NCBI GenBank assembly: GCA_902575095.1
Contig: CACGPY010000002.1
Coordinates: 27,557 to 91,556, forward strand
From: an uncultured Pelagibacteraceae bacterium
Lineage (GTDB): Bacteria; Pseudomonadota; Alphaproteobacteria; Pelagibacterales; Pelagibacteraceae
DNA: 64,000 bases
Reading direction: 5' to 3'
A program made the translations under genes and the position numbers. Each line of letters starts with the position of its first letter. Positions within the stretch are counted from its first letter, which is position 1. Below the pieces are notes generated by a model. The model had not been told where the DNA came from. It was given only the letters and a program-made list of their open reading frames with translations, and did not search any database. Shown in pieces: positions 34,183-42,907 of this stretch.

Positions 34183-35248
34183 AATAAAAGTTTTTTTTTA
34201 AAAGTTTATCACCATTTAAATTAATTGTTAGTAATTTAGGATGAATTTTTTTCAAATGATTTATTGTATCATTATTTTTTCCATTTTTACCTAAATTTTC
34301 GTCACTTTTAAAAATGTATAATTCGTGAATCATTTTATTCTTAATTAAAGTATTTATAAAGGTTAAGCCCGTCTCAACTAACATTCTAGAATATCCCATT
34401 TTATAGATTCTTTTATATAGTAAATTAAAATCATTTTTATCTTCTAGTTTGTTAACAAATATAATTTTATAGCCTAATTTTTTATATGATGTTGTTTTAC
34501 TAGAATTTTTTTTGTCGGTTATTAAAAAAGTTTTTCTTAAGTCAAGGTAATTGTTTAATGATAGATTTTTTTTTAATTTTAATCTTAAATCAATAATGAA
34601 TAGATCAGGTTTATAATTATTTAACCCATCAATTCTACAATTCAGTATGGAATCATCATTATTAATTGACTTTGAAGTTGATAAAATACAATCATGTCTG
34701 TTTCTTAATAAATGAACTATGTTTCTTGATGTTTCATTTGTTATCCACTTATTTTTTTTATTAATAGTTAAATAGTCTTTGGATATTGCAATTTTACCAA
34801 CAATATACGGAATAGATAATTTTTTATTTAAAAAATAACTTTGATAAAACTTCTTGTATTTTTCTGTATGAATTAATTTAGTTATAATTCCTTTTTTTGT
34901 AAGAAGTTTTTTTGCTTTTTTAAATGTCCTTAAGTCTGGATCTTCAAATGCATAAAATACTTTTTTAATCTTTTTTTTTATAATAATATTTATACATGGT
35001 GGAGTTTTACCATAATGCGTGCAAGGTTCTAAGGTTGTATATAATGATGCTCCTCTACAATCTTTTAAATTATTTAACGCTTTAAATTCGGAATGCGGCC
35101 TTCCATTATATGAAGTTACAGCAGATGATATTACCGTATTATTTTTAACAATAACCGTACCTACTGAAGGATTTAATCTAGTTCGACCAAGATTTTTTTC
35201 CGCTTTTTGAAAAGCTAGATCTATGTAATGATTATGATTTGTTGTCAT
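34175..35248 (-). CDS. ribD: Bifunctional pyrimidine deaminase/reductase RibD
   Basis: 357 aa. The deaminase domain (1-145) has the zinc site as [10 protein letters not shown] (usual HAE, here HSE) and [18 protein letters not shown]. The reductase domain (about 150-357) is divergent, with [28 protein letters not shown] and [18 protein letters not shown]. It performs the second and third steps of riboflavin synthesis. Overlaps nrdR by 17 bases. Confidence 0.92.
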   Translation of the reverse strand: MTTNHNHYIDLAFQKAEKNLGRTRLNPSVGTVIVKNNTVISSAVTSYNGRPHSEFKALNNLKDCRGASLYTTLEPCTHYGKTPPCINIIIKKKIKKVFYAFEDPDLRTFKKAKKLLTKKGIITKLIHTEKYKKFYQSYFLNKKLSIPYIVGKIAISKDYLTINKKNKWITNETSRNIVHLLRNRHDCILSTSKSINNDDSILNCRIDGLNNYKPDLFIIDLRLKLKKNLSLNNYLDLRKTFLITDKKNSSKTTSYKKLGYKIIFVNKLEDKNDFNLLYKRIYKMGYSRMLVETGLTFINTLIKNKMIHELYIFKSDENLGKNGKNNDTINHLKKIHPKLLTINLNGDKLLKKNFYYV

Positions 35249-35693
35249 CTAGATTGCCTACAAATTGTTCAAAATCCTTTGCTTCTTTAAAATTTTTATA
35301 TACAGAAGCAAAACGAACGTAAGCGACTTTATCTAATGATGACAAACCATCCATAATGAATTTTCCAATTGTTGGTGTAGGAATTTCACTTTCTCCAAGT
35401 CCTTCTAAGTTTCTAACTATTTTTGAAATAAACTTTTCGATAGTTTCAGAGTCAATTGGTCTCTTTCTTGTAGCTATTCGTATAGATTTAGAAATCTTAT
35501 CTCTATCAAATGGTTCTCTTTTTCCATTTCCTTTAATTACAGTTAATTCTTGAAATTGTACTCTCTCAAAAGTGGTGAATCTTTCCTTTCTATCGCACCC
35601 GCAAAGCCTTCTTCTTCTGATAGCAGTGCCATCTTCTGTCGGTCTTGAATCAACTACTGACGTATCTTTTTCTCTGCAAAAAGGACAAAGCAT
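35232..35693 (-). CDS. nrdR: Transcriptional repressor NrdR, unusual zinc ribbon
   Basis: 153 aa. [29 protein letters not shown] and the ATP-cone ([20 protein letters not shown]) identify NrdR, the ATP/dATP-sensing repressor of ribonucleotide reductase genes. The second zinc knuckle reads [14 protein letters not shown]: Cys-x-Cys with one extra residue before RFTTFE, where the family has Cys-x2-Cys. Frame continuity on both sides shows no frameshift. Lies between glyA and ribD in the usual order. Confidence 0.93.
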   Translation of the reverse strand: MLCPFCREKDTSVVDSRPTEDGTAIRRRRLCGCDRKERFTTFERVQFQELTVIKGNGKREPFDRDKISKSIRIATRKRPIDSETIEKFISKIVRNLEGLGESEIPTPTIGKFIMDGLSSLDKVAYVRFASVYKNFKEAKDFEQFVGNLDDNKS

Positions 35694-35700
35694 AATTTAT

Positions 35701-36999
35701 TTAATTTCCATATATAGGAAAAGAAGAGCAAAGATCAATAATCTCTTTTTTGACCTCATTTTCTATTTTTGAATTATCATTTTTATTTTCACTTAAACCT
35801 TTAATTACTTTATAAATTAAATCTGCAACTAACTTGAATTCATCTTCTTTAAAACCTCTTGTAGTGCAAGCTGGCGTGCCTAATCTAATTCCAGAAGTTA
35901 TAAACGGACTTTCTGTATCAAATGGAATTCCGTTTTTATTGCAAGTTATATTCGCTCTTCCTAATGAGGCTTGCGCATCTTTTCCAGTTACTTTAAATGA
36001 TCTTAAATCAAGAAGCATAAGATGTGTGTCTGTGCCTCCTGAAAAAATTTTAAAACCTTTTTCGGATAATCTCTGTGATAAAACCTTTGCATTTTTAATT
36101 ACATTTTTTGTGTATACCTTAAATTCATCTGATAAAGCCTCTTTAAAACAAACCGCTTTAGCTGCTATAACATGCATTAGTGGTCCACCTTGCAAACCAG
36201 GAAAGATTGCACTGTTAAATTTTTTAGCTAGCTCTTCATTATTTGTTAAAATAATACCTCCTCTTGGACCTCTTAAAACTTTATGAGTTGTAGAAGTTAC
36301 AACATCAGCATACTTTGTTGGATTAGGATAGGCTCCGCCTGCAACTAGACCAGATAAATGTGCCATATCAACTAATAGATACGCTCCTACTTTATCGCAT
36401 ATTTCTCTGAATTTTTTAAAATCAATTATTCTTGAGTAAGCGCTTCCTCCGGCAATTATAAGTTTTGGTTTATTTTCTAAAGCAATTTTTTCTACAGCAT
36501 TATAATCAATTAAGCCTGTATCCTTATCAACTTCGTAATGAAGAGCGTTAAACCATTTACCGGATTGAGCAGGTTTAGCTCCATGAGTCAAGTGTCCTCC
36601 AGAATTTAAACTCATTGCTAAAGTTGTATCACCTGGTTTTAAAAGTGCTAAATAAACTGCGCCATTTGCTTGGGCACCAGAGTGAGGTTGCACATTTGCG
36701 AATTTACAATCAAATAGTTTCTTTGCACGTTCAATTGCTAAATTTTCAGAAACATCCACATGTTCGCATCCACCATAATATCTTTTTGAGGGATAACCTT
36801 CAGCGTACTTGTTCGTTAATACTGAACCTTGAGCCTCTAATACTGCTTTTGATACAATATTTTCAGATGCAATTAATTCAATGTGATTTTGTTGTCTTAT
36901 AAATTCATCTCTGATTGAATTATAAAGTTCTTTATCAGCGTCTTGCAGTTTCAATTTAAAAAAACTGTTTAAATATTTATCTAGTTTTATAACCGACAT
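35701..36999 (-). CDS. glyA: Serine hydroxymethyltransferase
   Basis: 432 aa. [57 protein letters not shown], and the PLP-lysine motif [20 protein letters not shown] are diagnostic. It interconverts serine and glycine with tetrahydrofolate, supplying one-carbon units. Its first base overlaps the rpiB stop, and the nrdR start is 7 bases downstream. No glycine riboswitch is seen upstream. Confidence 0.97.
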   Translation of the reverse strand: MSVIKLDKYLNSFFKLKLQDADKELYNSIRDEFIRQQNHIELIASENIVSKAVLEAQGSVLTNKYAEGYPSKRYYGGCEHVDVSENLAIERAKKLFDCKFANVQPHSGAQANGAVYLALLKPGDTTLAMSLNSGGHLTHGAKPAQSGKWFNALHYEVDKDTGLIDYNAVEKIALENKPKLIIAGGSAYSRIIDFKKFREICDKVGAYLLVDMAHLSGLVAGGAYPNPTKYADVVTSTTHKVLRGPRGGIILTNNEELAKKFNSAIFPGLQGGPLMHVIAAKAVCFKEALSDEFKVYTKNVIKNAKVLSQRLSEKGFKIFSGGTDTHLMLLDLRSFKVTGKDAQASLGRANITCNKNGIPFDTESPFITSGIRLGTPACTTRGFKEDEFKLVADLIYKVIKGLSENKNDNSKIENEVKKEIIDLCSSFPIYGN

Positions 37000-37436
37000 T
37001 ATATTTTTTTAATCCTCTTTAAATGCCTACCGCCTTCAAATTTAGTTTTTAAAAATAACTCTACTAATCTTAACGATAAACTTTTTTTTGTTAATCTAGC
37101 TCCTAAAGTAATTATATTAGCATTATTGTGTTGTCTAGACAATCTAGTAGACTTTGTATCATAGCAAACAGCGGCTCTTATATCTTTGATTTTATTAGCA
37201 CTTATTGCCATACCCGTACCAGAACCGCACACCAGTATCCCCATATCGCTTTTTTTATCCTTTAATCGCCTTGCCAGCTTCTTTGCATAATCTGGATAAT
37301 CCACTGATTTGTATTCATAAGGACCTAGATCAAAAATTGACACGTGTTTATTAATTAAATGATTTTTAATTGTTTCTTTTAAATTATATCCAGCATGATC
37401 TGAAGCAATACAAATTTTTTTAAATAAAAAACTCAA
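36999..37436 (-). CDS. rpiB: Ribose-5-phosphate isomerase B
   Basis: 145 aa. [57 protein letters not shown] and [15 protein letters not shown] are RpiB signatures (Cys and His of the active site in CGSGTG and [12 protein letters not shown]). The start codon is TTG; no ATG exists in the N-terminal region. It supplies pentose phosphates. Confidence 0.93.
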   Translation of the reverse strand: MSFLFKKICIASDHAGYNLKETIKNHLINKHVSIFDLGPYEYKSVDYPDYAKKLARRLKDKKSDMGILVCGSGTGMAISANKIKDIRAAVCYDTKSTRLSRQHNNANIITLGARLTKKSLSLRLVELFLKTKFEGGRHLKRIKKI

Positions 37437-37437
37437 T

Positions 37438-38079
37438 TTAATTAAATTTATAATCTAACACACAAGCAACAAGGTGAATTCTGTTTTCCTCTCCTCCATT
37501 AAAAGCATTGTGATACTTAGTATTATTTGTAATCCAAACAGATCCATCAGCTGGCATATGTTTAGCTACATTGTCTATTACCATTAAACAACCCGGATTT
37601 GTAATAATAGGAATATGCAATCTTGGTTCTGGGTCTCTATGCCAGCTCAAAGTTGATCTGGGTTCTTTAAGTAAAATTCTTACCCTACCTAATTTGTATT
37701 TAGATGATAAAATATCAAAAACTTCTTTAAAATAAGTATTTTCATAGTCAGGTATGAATTCTGAATATTCTTCTTCCACAATATTTACATCCCTTGAAAC
37801 TTCTTTTCCACTTTTATCAGGTTTAGTCCAATAAAGTCCTCTTGCCTTACTCCCTTTAACAGATTCTGGATCTCCGGGTTTTCTTGTCAAGCATATAGCT
37901 CCAAAATGAGATATTCCTCCGCCATCATCGAATTTTTTAGTTTGGATAATTTGCGTATAAGCTTCTTGAAGTTTCACTATATCAAATTTAATATTTTGTT
38001 TTTGAAAGTCTGAAAAATTTAAATTTTTTTCTTCTTTTTTTAAATTTAAATTAACTACGTTTTTTGAGTCTACAGTCAT
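37438..38079 (-). CDS. Putative 2OG-Fe(II) dioxygenase, aspartyl/asparaginyl hydroxylase-like
   Basis: 213 aa, no close family named. The C-terminal half has a double-stranded beta-helix pattern: RILLKEPRSTLSWHRDPEPRL with the H-x-D iron pair, then a third metal His and a 2-oxoglutarate Arg in TKYHNAFNGGEENRIHLV. This layout is that of aspartyl/asparaginyl beta-hydroxylase-like oxygenases. The N-terminal 60 residues are charged and the 70-110 segment is Gly/Lys rich. It is 1 base from rpiB, an odd place for an oxygenase. Substrate unknown; hydroxylation of a protein or small molecule is possible. Confidence 0.68.
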   Translation of the reverse strand: MTVDSKNVVNLNLKKEEKNLNFSDFQKQNIKFDIVKLQEAYTQIIQTKKFDDGGGISHFGAICLTRKPGDPESVKGSKARGLYWTKPDKSGKEVSRDVNIVEEEYSEFIPDYENTYFKEVFDILSSKYKLGRVRILLKEPRSTLSWHRDPEPRLHIPIITNPGCLMVIDNVAKHMPADGSVWITNNTKYHNAFNGGEENRIHLVACVLDYKFN

Positions 38080-38106
38080 ACGTTATTGTTATTTATATCT
38101 TTGTAC

Positions 38107-38135
38107 TATATATTTGTATAATACAATTGTCGCAA
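38107..38135 (-). promoter_or_regulatory. Candidate divergent promoter region (oxygenase gene / hemB)
   Basis: Minus-strand TTGCGA (38130-38135), 17-base spacer, TATATA (38107-38112) could drive the oxygenase gene. On the plus strand a perfect TATAAT lies at 38117-38122, 31 bases before the hemB ATG, but without a good -35. The two would overlap in the 73-base gap. Motif match only. Confidence 0.35.
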
Positions 38136-38152
38136 TATAAATATAATATATC

Positions 38153-39145
38153 ATGATTACAGGTAAATACCCTACTTTAAGACTTAGAAGAAGCAGAAAA
38201 TACGACTGGTCACGAAAACTAGTACAAGAAAACAACTTATCAAGCAGTGATTTGATTTATCCGATTTTTTTAATAGAAGGGAAAAATAGGAAACAGTCTA
38301 TAAAATCAATGCCTGGTATTTATAGATATTCAATAGACCAATTAGGAATAATTATAAATAACGTTATCAAGAATAAGATTCCTATGGTTGCTCTTTTTCC
38401 ATCAACACCGAATAAAAAAAAAGACAAAATTGGAACAGAGGCATTAAATGAAGATAATTTAGTTTGTAGAGCTATTAGATTTATAAAAAAAAGATTTAAA
38501 AATAATATTGGAGTAATGTCTGATGTAGCACTGGATCCTTACACATCCCACGGACATGATGGGCTATTAAAAAAAAATTATGTGATGAACGATGAAACTA
38601 TTGATGTTTTGATAAAACAAGCTTTAATACAAGCTCAAATGGGCTGCGATGTGATAGCTCCTTCGGACATGATGGATGGAAGAGTGGGAAAAATTAGAAA
38701 ATTTCTTGACAAAAATAAATATCACGATGTTCAAATTCTTTCATATGCTGTAAAATTTGCTTCTAATTTCTATGGTCCCTTTAGAGATGCTGTTGGATCA
38801 AAGAAATCGTTAAAAAGTGATAAAAAAAATTACCAAATGAATTTTTCTAATAGTGATGAATCTTTGAGAGAGGTTGCTTTGGATATTAAAGAGGGCGCAG
38901 ATATGGTTATGGTTAAGCCTGGTTTGCCATATTTAGATGTTATTCAAAAAATAAAAGATAATTTTAAAATACCAGTTTTAGCTTATCAGGTTTCTGGTGA
39001 GTATAGTTTAATTAAAAACGGGATTAAAAATAAAATAATTAATGAAGATTGTATTGTTGAAAGTCTAATGAGTTTCAAAAGGGCTGGTGCCTCTGCAATA
39101 GTTTCTTATTTTGCATTAGATATCTCTAAAAAATTAAAATTTTAA
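38153..39145 (+). CDS. hemB: Delta-aminolevulinic acid dehydratase (porphobilinogen synthase)
   Basis: 330 aa. GVMSDVALDPYTSHGHDGLL corresponds to the metal-site segment, with Asp instead of Cys, the Mg-type enzyme without catalytic zinc. The two active-site lysines lie in VGKIRKFLD-region DMMDGRVG and DMVMVKPGLPYLD. Makes porphobilinogen for heme. Its stop TAA shares the palindrome TTAA with the convergent recO stop. Confidence 0.95.
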   Translation: MITGKYPTLRLRRSRKYDWSRKLVQENNLSSSDLIYPIFLIEGKNRKQSIKSMPGIYRYSIDQLGIIINNVIKNKIPMVALFPSTPNKKKDKIGTEALNEDNLVCRAIRFIKKRFKNNIGVMSDVALDPYTSHGHDGLLKKNYVMNDETIDVLIKQALIQAQMGCDVIAPSDMMDGRVGKIRKFLDKNKYHDVQILSYAVKFASNFYGPFRDAVGSKKSLKSDKKNYQMNFSNSDESLREVALDIKEGADMVMVKPGLPYLDVIQKIKDNFKIPVLAYQVSGEYSLIKNGIKNKIINEDCIVESLMSFKRAGASAIVSYFALDISKKLKF

Positions 39146-39822
39146 TTATAATAATTTTCAAGTATCACACGAGATTTAGGAAAAATTAAATTATTTGGTA
39201 TAAAAAATTTATTTTCCATTACTTGCCTAGTAAAATAGAGGGATTTACGAATAAGTAAATTAGTAAATTTTTTAGGTATTTTTTTCTGCATTAAATAATT
39301 TGGAATTTCATAAATATATTCGTCAATTTTAATCTTAAGATAGTCTTGGTCAGATTTGATATTATTAGAATGATCAACTAAGTTTGTGTCGTAACCTAAA
39401 TCTTTAATCAAATTGAGTTCAAAAAAAATATATAAGAAAATCCAATTTTCAAGATTAATGCTGTTAATTAATTTTTCAAAAGAATCATATATTTTTTTGT
39501 TTGGTTGAGAGTTTGGTAGTAAAATATTTAATAATGAACAAACAGAAATTAATGTTGAGGTTCGTTTTTTATCATTAAAATACAAAGGTGAGATAGGTTT
39601 GATTAACTCTGTTTTAAAGTATCCAATTTTATTTTCACTTTTTGAGGTATGTGATACAAATAATTTATTAGAAATCTGTAAATAGTTTCTTATCTTTCTT
39701 GATGTTCCTCCATAGACTATGCCATCTAGTTTTCCCTTTTTTTTTGTAAAAATATTTATAATATTTGCATTTTCTCTAAATTTTTTTTTAGATAACAAAT
39801 AACATTCATCTTCCCAAATCAT
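39142..39822 (-). CDS. recO: DNA repair protein RecO
   Basis: 226 aa. MIWEDECYLLSKKKFRENANIINIFTKKKGKLDGIVYGG is the OB-fold opening of RecO, followed by an all-helical C-terminal part. The zinc Cys cluster of some RecO proteins is not present. It acts with RecR to load RecA on gapped DNA. ATGA overlap with rnc. Confidence 0.88.
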   Translation of the reverse strand: MIWEDECYLLSKKKFRENANIINIFTKKKGKLDGIVYGGTSRKIRNYLQISNKLFVSHTSKSENKIGYFKTELIKPISPLYFNDKKRTSTLISVCSLLNILLPNSQPNKKIYDSFEKLINSINLENWIFLYIFFELNLIKDLGYDTNLVDHSNNIKSDQDYLKIKIDEYIYEIPNYLMQKKIPKKFTNLLIRKSLYFTRQVMENKFFIPNNLIFPKSRVILENYYN

Positions 39823-40484
39823 ATATTTAATATTTTTAAGAGTTTAGCAGCAGCATTTTGTTGCGCATTTTTTTTTGATGATCCTACACCAATAATCTTT
39901 TTTGAATTTGGGATTTGTACCTCTGTTTTAAATAAAGGTTTATGTTGAGGTCCAGTTTTTTTTAAAGAAACATATGTAGGAAGTTCTTTAAATTTTTTTA
40001 AACTAAATTCTTGAAGTTTAGTTTTAGAGTCAATTAAAGTAACTGCAGATTTAAGTAAATATTCTTCCCAGAAACTAAGAATAAATTTTTCAACAGATTT
40101 AAGTCCACCGTCTAAATATATAGCACCGACTATTGCCTCTAAACAATCGCTACTTATTTTATCTGCAGACCTTTCAAGTTTTTTATGCGATGATCCTAAC
40201 AAAATAAATTTTTTAAGATTGATTTTCTTTGCAATAAGCGAACACGTTTTTTTATTAACTAAATTAGCATATTTTTTATCGATTATTCCCTCTTTTTCAT
40301 CAGGATATTTCTCCAAAAGTTTCTCAGAAATAACTAAACCTAAAACTCTATCACCTAAAAATTCTAATTTTTCATTATTGATAATATTATTGAAGCTTTT
40401 ATGGGTTAATGCTTTTTCTAATATAAAGGATTTTTTAAAATTATACTTTATAATTTTTTCAAGTTCTTTAAATTTTTTTTCCAT
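39819..40484 (-). CDS. rnc: Ribonuclease III
   Basis: 221 aa. ALTHKSFNNIINNEKLEFLGDRVLGLVISEKL is the RNase III signature with catalytic Glu/Asp; DCLEAIVGAIYLDGG has the second acidic pair. The C-terminal domain (about 155-221) is a dsRNA-binding domain: KLQEFSLKKFKELPTYVSLKKTGPQHKPLF and GVGSSKKNAQQNAAAKLL. Processes rRNA. One base overlap with lepB. Confidence 0.96.
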   Translation of the reverse strand: MEKKFKELEKIIKYNFKKSFILEKALTHKSFNNIINNEKLEFLGDRVLGLVISEKLLEKYPDEKEGIIDKKYANLVNKKTCSLIAKKINLKKFILLGSSHKKLERSADKISSDCLEAIVGAIYLDGGLKSVEKFILSFWEEYLLKSAVTLIDSKTKLQEFSLKKFKELPTYVSLKKTGPQHKPLFKTEVQIPNSKKIIGVGSSKKNAQQNAAAKLLKILNI

Positions 40485-41224
40485 TATAGTTTTTTAAATA
40501 ATCTTTCAAATCTAAATGATTTATTTATATTCCAAAATTTTAACAAACTACTAGTGTTAGTATCGTTAGAAAAAAAAATCAATTTAGCTTCACCGACTAA
40601 ATTTATATAATTTACATACCCAACACTATCTAAATACCTGCTATCTTTTGAGCAGTCTCTATTATCACCAAGCAAAAAATAGTGATCTTTGGGTACCTTA
40701 AATACTTTGGAATTTTGTAGAGATCCTCTTTTTTTATAAGAAACTAAATGTTCTAAACCATTAGGAAGTGTTTCAATAAATGTATTTGTTTCTAACAAAA
40801 AATTTCCACATCTTATTAATTTTTCATTATCTATTTTTTGCCTTGATACTTTCCTGTTATTGATAAATAGATCTCCATCAATAAATTGAATTGTATCTCC
40901 AGGCATCCCTATTAATCTTTTAATATAGTCAGTTCTATTATCTGCTGGAGTTTTGAAAACAACCAAATCACCTCTTTCAGGTGCTTTTGAAAAAAAACGT
41001 TCGTCAGATAAATTAGGACTAAATGGAAAAGAATGTTTACTGTAACCATAAGTATATTTTGCAACAAATATTCTATCTCCAACTAATAAAGTTGGTTCCA
41101 TAGACGACGAAGGGATATAAAAAGGCTGGAATAGAATTGATCTTATCAAGACTGCTATTATTAGGGCTACTGTAAGAGTTTTTATGTTATCATAAATTAT
41201 ATAAATTAATTTCTTAATATTCAT
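40484..41224 (-). CDS. lepB: Signal peptidase I
   Basis: 246 aa. One N-terminal membrane helix (about 14-34), then YIPSSSMEPTLLVGDR with nucleophile S41 and DYIKRLIGMPGD with general base K102, and GDNRDCSKDSRYLDSVGYV (box E). It removes signal peptides of exported proteins such as the two binding proteins in this window. In the usual alphaproteobacterial order between acpS and rnc. Confidence 0.97.
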   Translation of the reverse strand: MNIKKLIYIIYDNIKTLTVALIIAVLIRSILFQPFYIPSSSMEPTLLVGDRIFVAKYTYGYSKHSFPFSPNLSDERFFSKAPERGDLVVFKTPADNRTDYIKRLIGMPGDTIQFIDGDLFINNRKVSRQKIDNEKLIRCGNFLLETNTFIETLPNGLEHLVSYKKRGSLQNSKVFKVPKDHYFLLGDNRDCSKDSRYLDSVGYVNYINLVGEAKLIFFSNDTNTSSLLKFWNINKSFRFERLFKKL

Positions 41225-41604
41225 AAAGAGATTGTTACAAACGCCATTGCATATTTTTTTTCATCTGAAAGAGAGAGAGAAATTTTAGTTTTTTTTCCTC
41301 TAAATTTCTTATTTATTATTTTTTTGGTATTCCCAATTATATTGATATATGGTTTTCCTGATTTTTTATTAAGAACAACTATTTCATTAAAACATATACC
41401 ATTAGAAATACCTGTGCCTAAAGCTTTTGAGAAAGCTTCTTTTGCAGCAAATCTTTTAGCAAAACAACTAGAACTGTTAATTATCTTCTTGCATTTTGAA
41501 ATTTCTTTTTCATTAAAAATTCTTTTAAGAAAATTTTTATTTTTTAAAGATTTTTTAATTCTATAAATTTTGACAATATCTGTTCCTATGCCAAAAATTT
41601 TCAT
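41221..41604 (-). CDS. acpS: Holo-[acyl-carrier-protein] synthase
   Basis: 127 aa. GIGTDIVKIYRIKKSL carries the Mg-binding Asp, and FAKRFAAKEAFSKALGTGI is the AcpS signature with Glu and Lys. SLSDEKKYAMAFVTI closes the fold. It adds 4'-phosphopantetheine to acyl carrier protein. ATGA overlaps at both ends (pdxJ upstream, lepB downstream). Confidence 0.96.
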   Translation of the reverse strand: MKIFGIGTDIVKIYRIKKSLKNKNFLKRIFNEKEISKCKKIINSSSCFAKRFAAKEAFSKALGTGISNGICFNEIVVLNKKSGKPYINIIGNTKKIINKKFRGKKTKISLSLSDEKKYAMAFVTISL

Positions 41605-42326
41605 GATTTTAAAATTTTTTTAAATTTTCTAATAGTTTGAGGTAAACCTGAAAAAATCGACTCCCCGATTAAAAAATGTCCAATATTATATTCATGAATA
41701 CCTTTAATTTTAGTTAGAATCCTCGCAGAAGTAAAAGTTAGCCCATGACCGGCATGAACCTCTAAACCTAATTCATTGCCTTTGTTAACTGCATTTCTAA
41801 TTCTCTTTAATTCATTCTTATAATTATTTTTTTTGTTTATAAGATTACAAAGTTTACCAGTGTGTATTTCTACACAATTAACATCTAACTCTTTTGCTTG
41901 ATTTAAATCTTTTAGATTTGGTTCAATAAAAAGACTAACACGAGAATTATTTTTCTTAAGTTTTTTAATTAATAGTTTTAAGAATTTTTGATTATGACTC
42001 AAATTTAAACCACCTTCTGTTGTAATTTCTTTTCTTTTTTCAGGGACTATACATATAAATGGAGGCTTGCTAATTGTCGCTATTTTAAGCATTTCCTTTG
42101 TAGCTGCAATTTCAAGGTTTAGTGGTATTTTCAATTTCTTAATAATTCTCTTAAGGTCAAACTCATTAATATGTCGCCTATCTTCCCTCAAATGGATAGT
42201 GACAGAGTCTGCTCCATTTTTTTCGGCTAACATAGCTGCTCTTAGTGGACTAGGATAGTTCTCACCTCTAGCATTTCTCACAGTTGCAACATGGTCGATA
42301 TTTACACCAAGTCTAATTCTTGTCAT
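41601..42326 (-). CDS. pdxJ: Pyridoxine 5'-phosphate synthase
   Basis: 241 aa TIM barrel. RLGVNIDHVATVRNARGENYPSPLRAA, DSVTIHLREDRRHINEFDL, FICIVPEKRKEITTEGGL and GLEVHAGHGLTF are PdxJ hallmarks (catalytic His and Glu within). Condenses the 3-amino-hydroxyacetone phosphate with DXP for vitamin B6. One base overlap with pyrE. Confidence 0.97.
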   Translation of the reverse strand: MTRIRLGVNIDHVATVRNARGENYPSPLRAAMLAEKNGADSVTIHLREDRRHINEFDLKRIIKKLKIPLNLEIAATKEMLKIATISKPPFICIVPEKRKEITTEGGLNLSHNQKFLKLLIKKLKKNNSRVSLFIEPNLKDLNQAKELDVNCVEIHTGKLCNLINKKNNYKNELKRIRNAVNKGNELGLEVHAGHGLTFTSARILTKIKGIHEYNIGHFLIGESIFSGLPQTIRKFKKILKS

Positions 42327-42907
42327 TAAAGGTTTCTACTTCCAGGTTTTATAGCTTCTAAAGATAATAAGTCTTTTGGCAAATTGTCCTTATTGTAGGT
42401 TGGAATATTTAATTTTACTTGAGAAATAATTTTTTCTTTAATTTCTGATTTACCATTTGACCTATCTATAATACAAGCATAACCAATTATATTACCTTTA
42501 TTTATTTTTACTAATTTTGAGCATTCTAAACTGGACTTCCCAGTTGTGATAACGTCTTCTACAATAAGAACTTTATCTCCCTCATTTATTTTAAAGCCTC
42601 TTCTAAGTTTAAATTCGCCATTTACTCTTTCAGTAAAAATAGCTTCTTTATTTAAAATTTTTCCTAGTTCATATCCAACAATTAATCCTCCCATTGCGGG
42701 AGATAGTATTACATCAAAATCGTTAAATTCTTTATCAATTTTACTAGCAAGAGACTCGCATATTTTTTTTGCATGTCTTGGTTTACTCATTAATTGAGCG
42801 CATTGAACATATTTAGGACTATGTAAACCAGAAGAAAGTATGAAATGACCTTCGATTAAAGCGTTAGTTTCTTTTAAAATTTTCAAAGATTCTTCTAATG
42901 AAAGCAT
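42326..42907 (-). CDS. pyrE: Orotate phosphoribosyltransferase
   Basis: 193 aa. FILSSGLHSPKYVQCAQLMSKP, MGGLIVGYELGKILNKEAIF and the PRPP motif VLIVEDVITTGKSSLECSKL are clear. Converts orotate to OMP. The start lies 44 bases inside the 3' end of spoT, the longest same-strand overlap in this operon. Confidence 0.96.
   Translation of the reverse strand: MLSLEESLKILKETNALIEGHFILSSGLHSPKYVQCAQLMSKPRHAKKICESLASKIDKEFNDFDVILSPAMGGLIVGYELGKILNKEAIFTERVNGEFKLRRGFKINEGDKVLIVEDVITTGKSSLECSKLVKINKGNIIGYACIIDRSNGKSEIKEKIISQVKLNIPTYNKDNLPKDLLSLEAIKPGSRNL

Noticed and set aside
35590-35610. Frameshift in nrdR at the zinc knuckle
   Set aside because: The reading frame matches the family on both sides; the change is a one-residue insertion with altered Cys spacing, not a frame change.
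35834-36286. 150-aa plus-strand ORF in glyA
   Set aside because: Shadow of the conserved PLP enzyme on the other strand.
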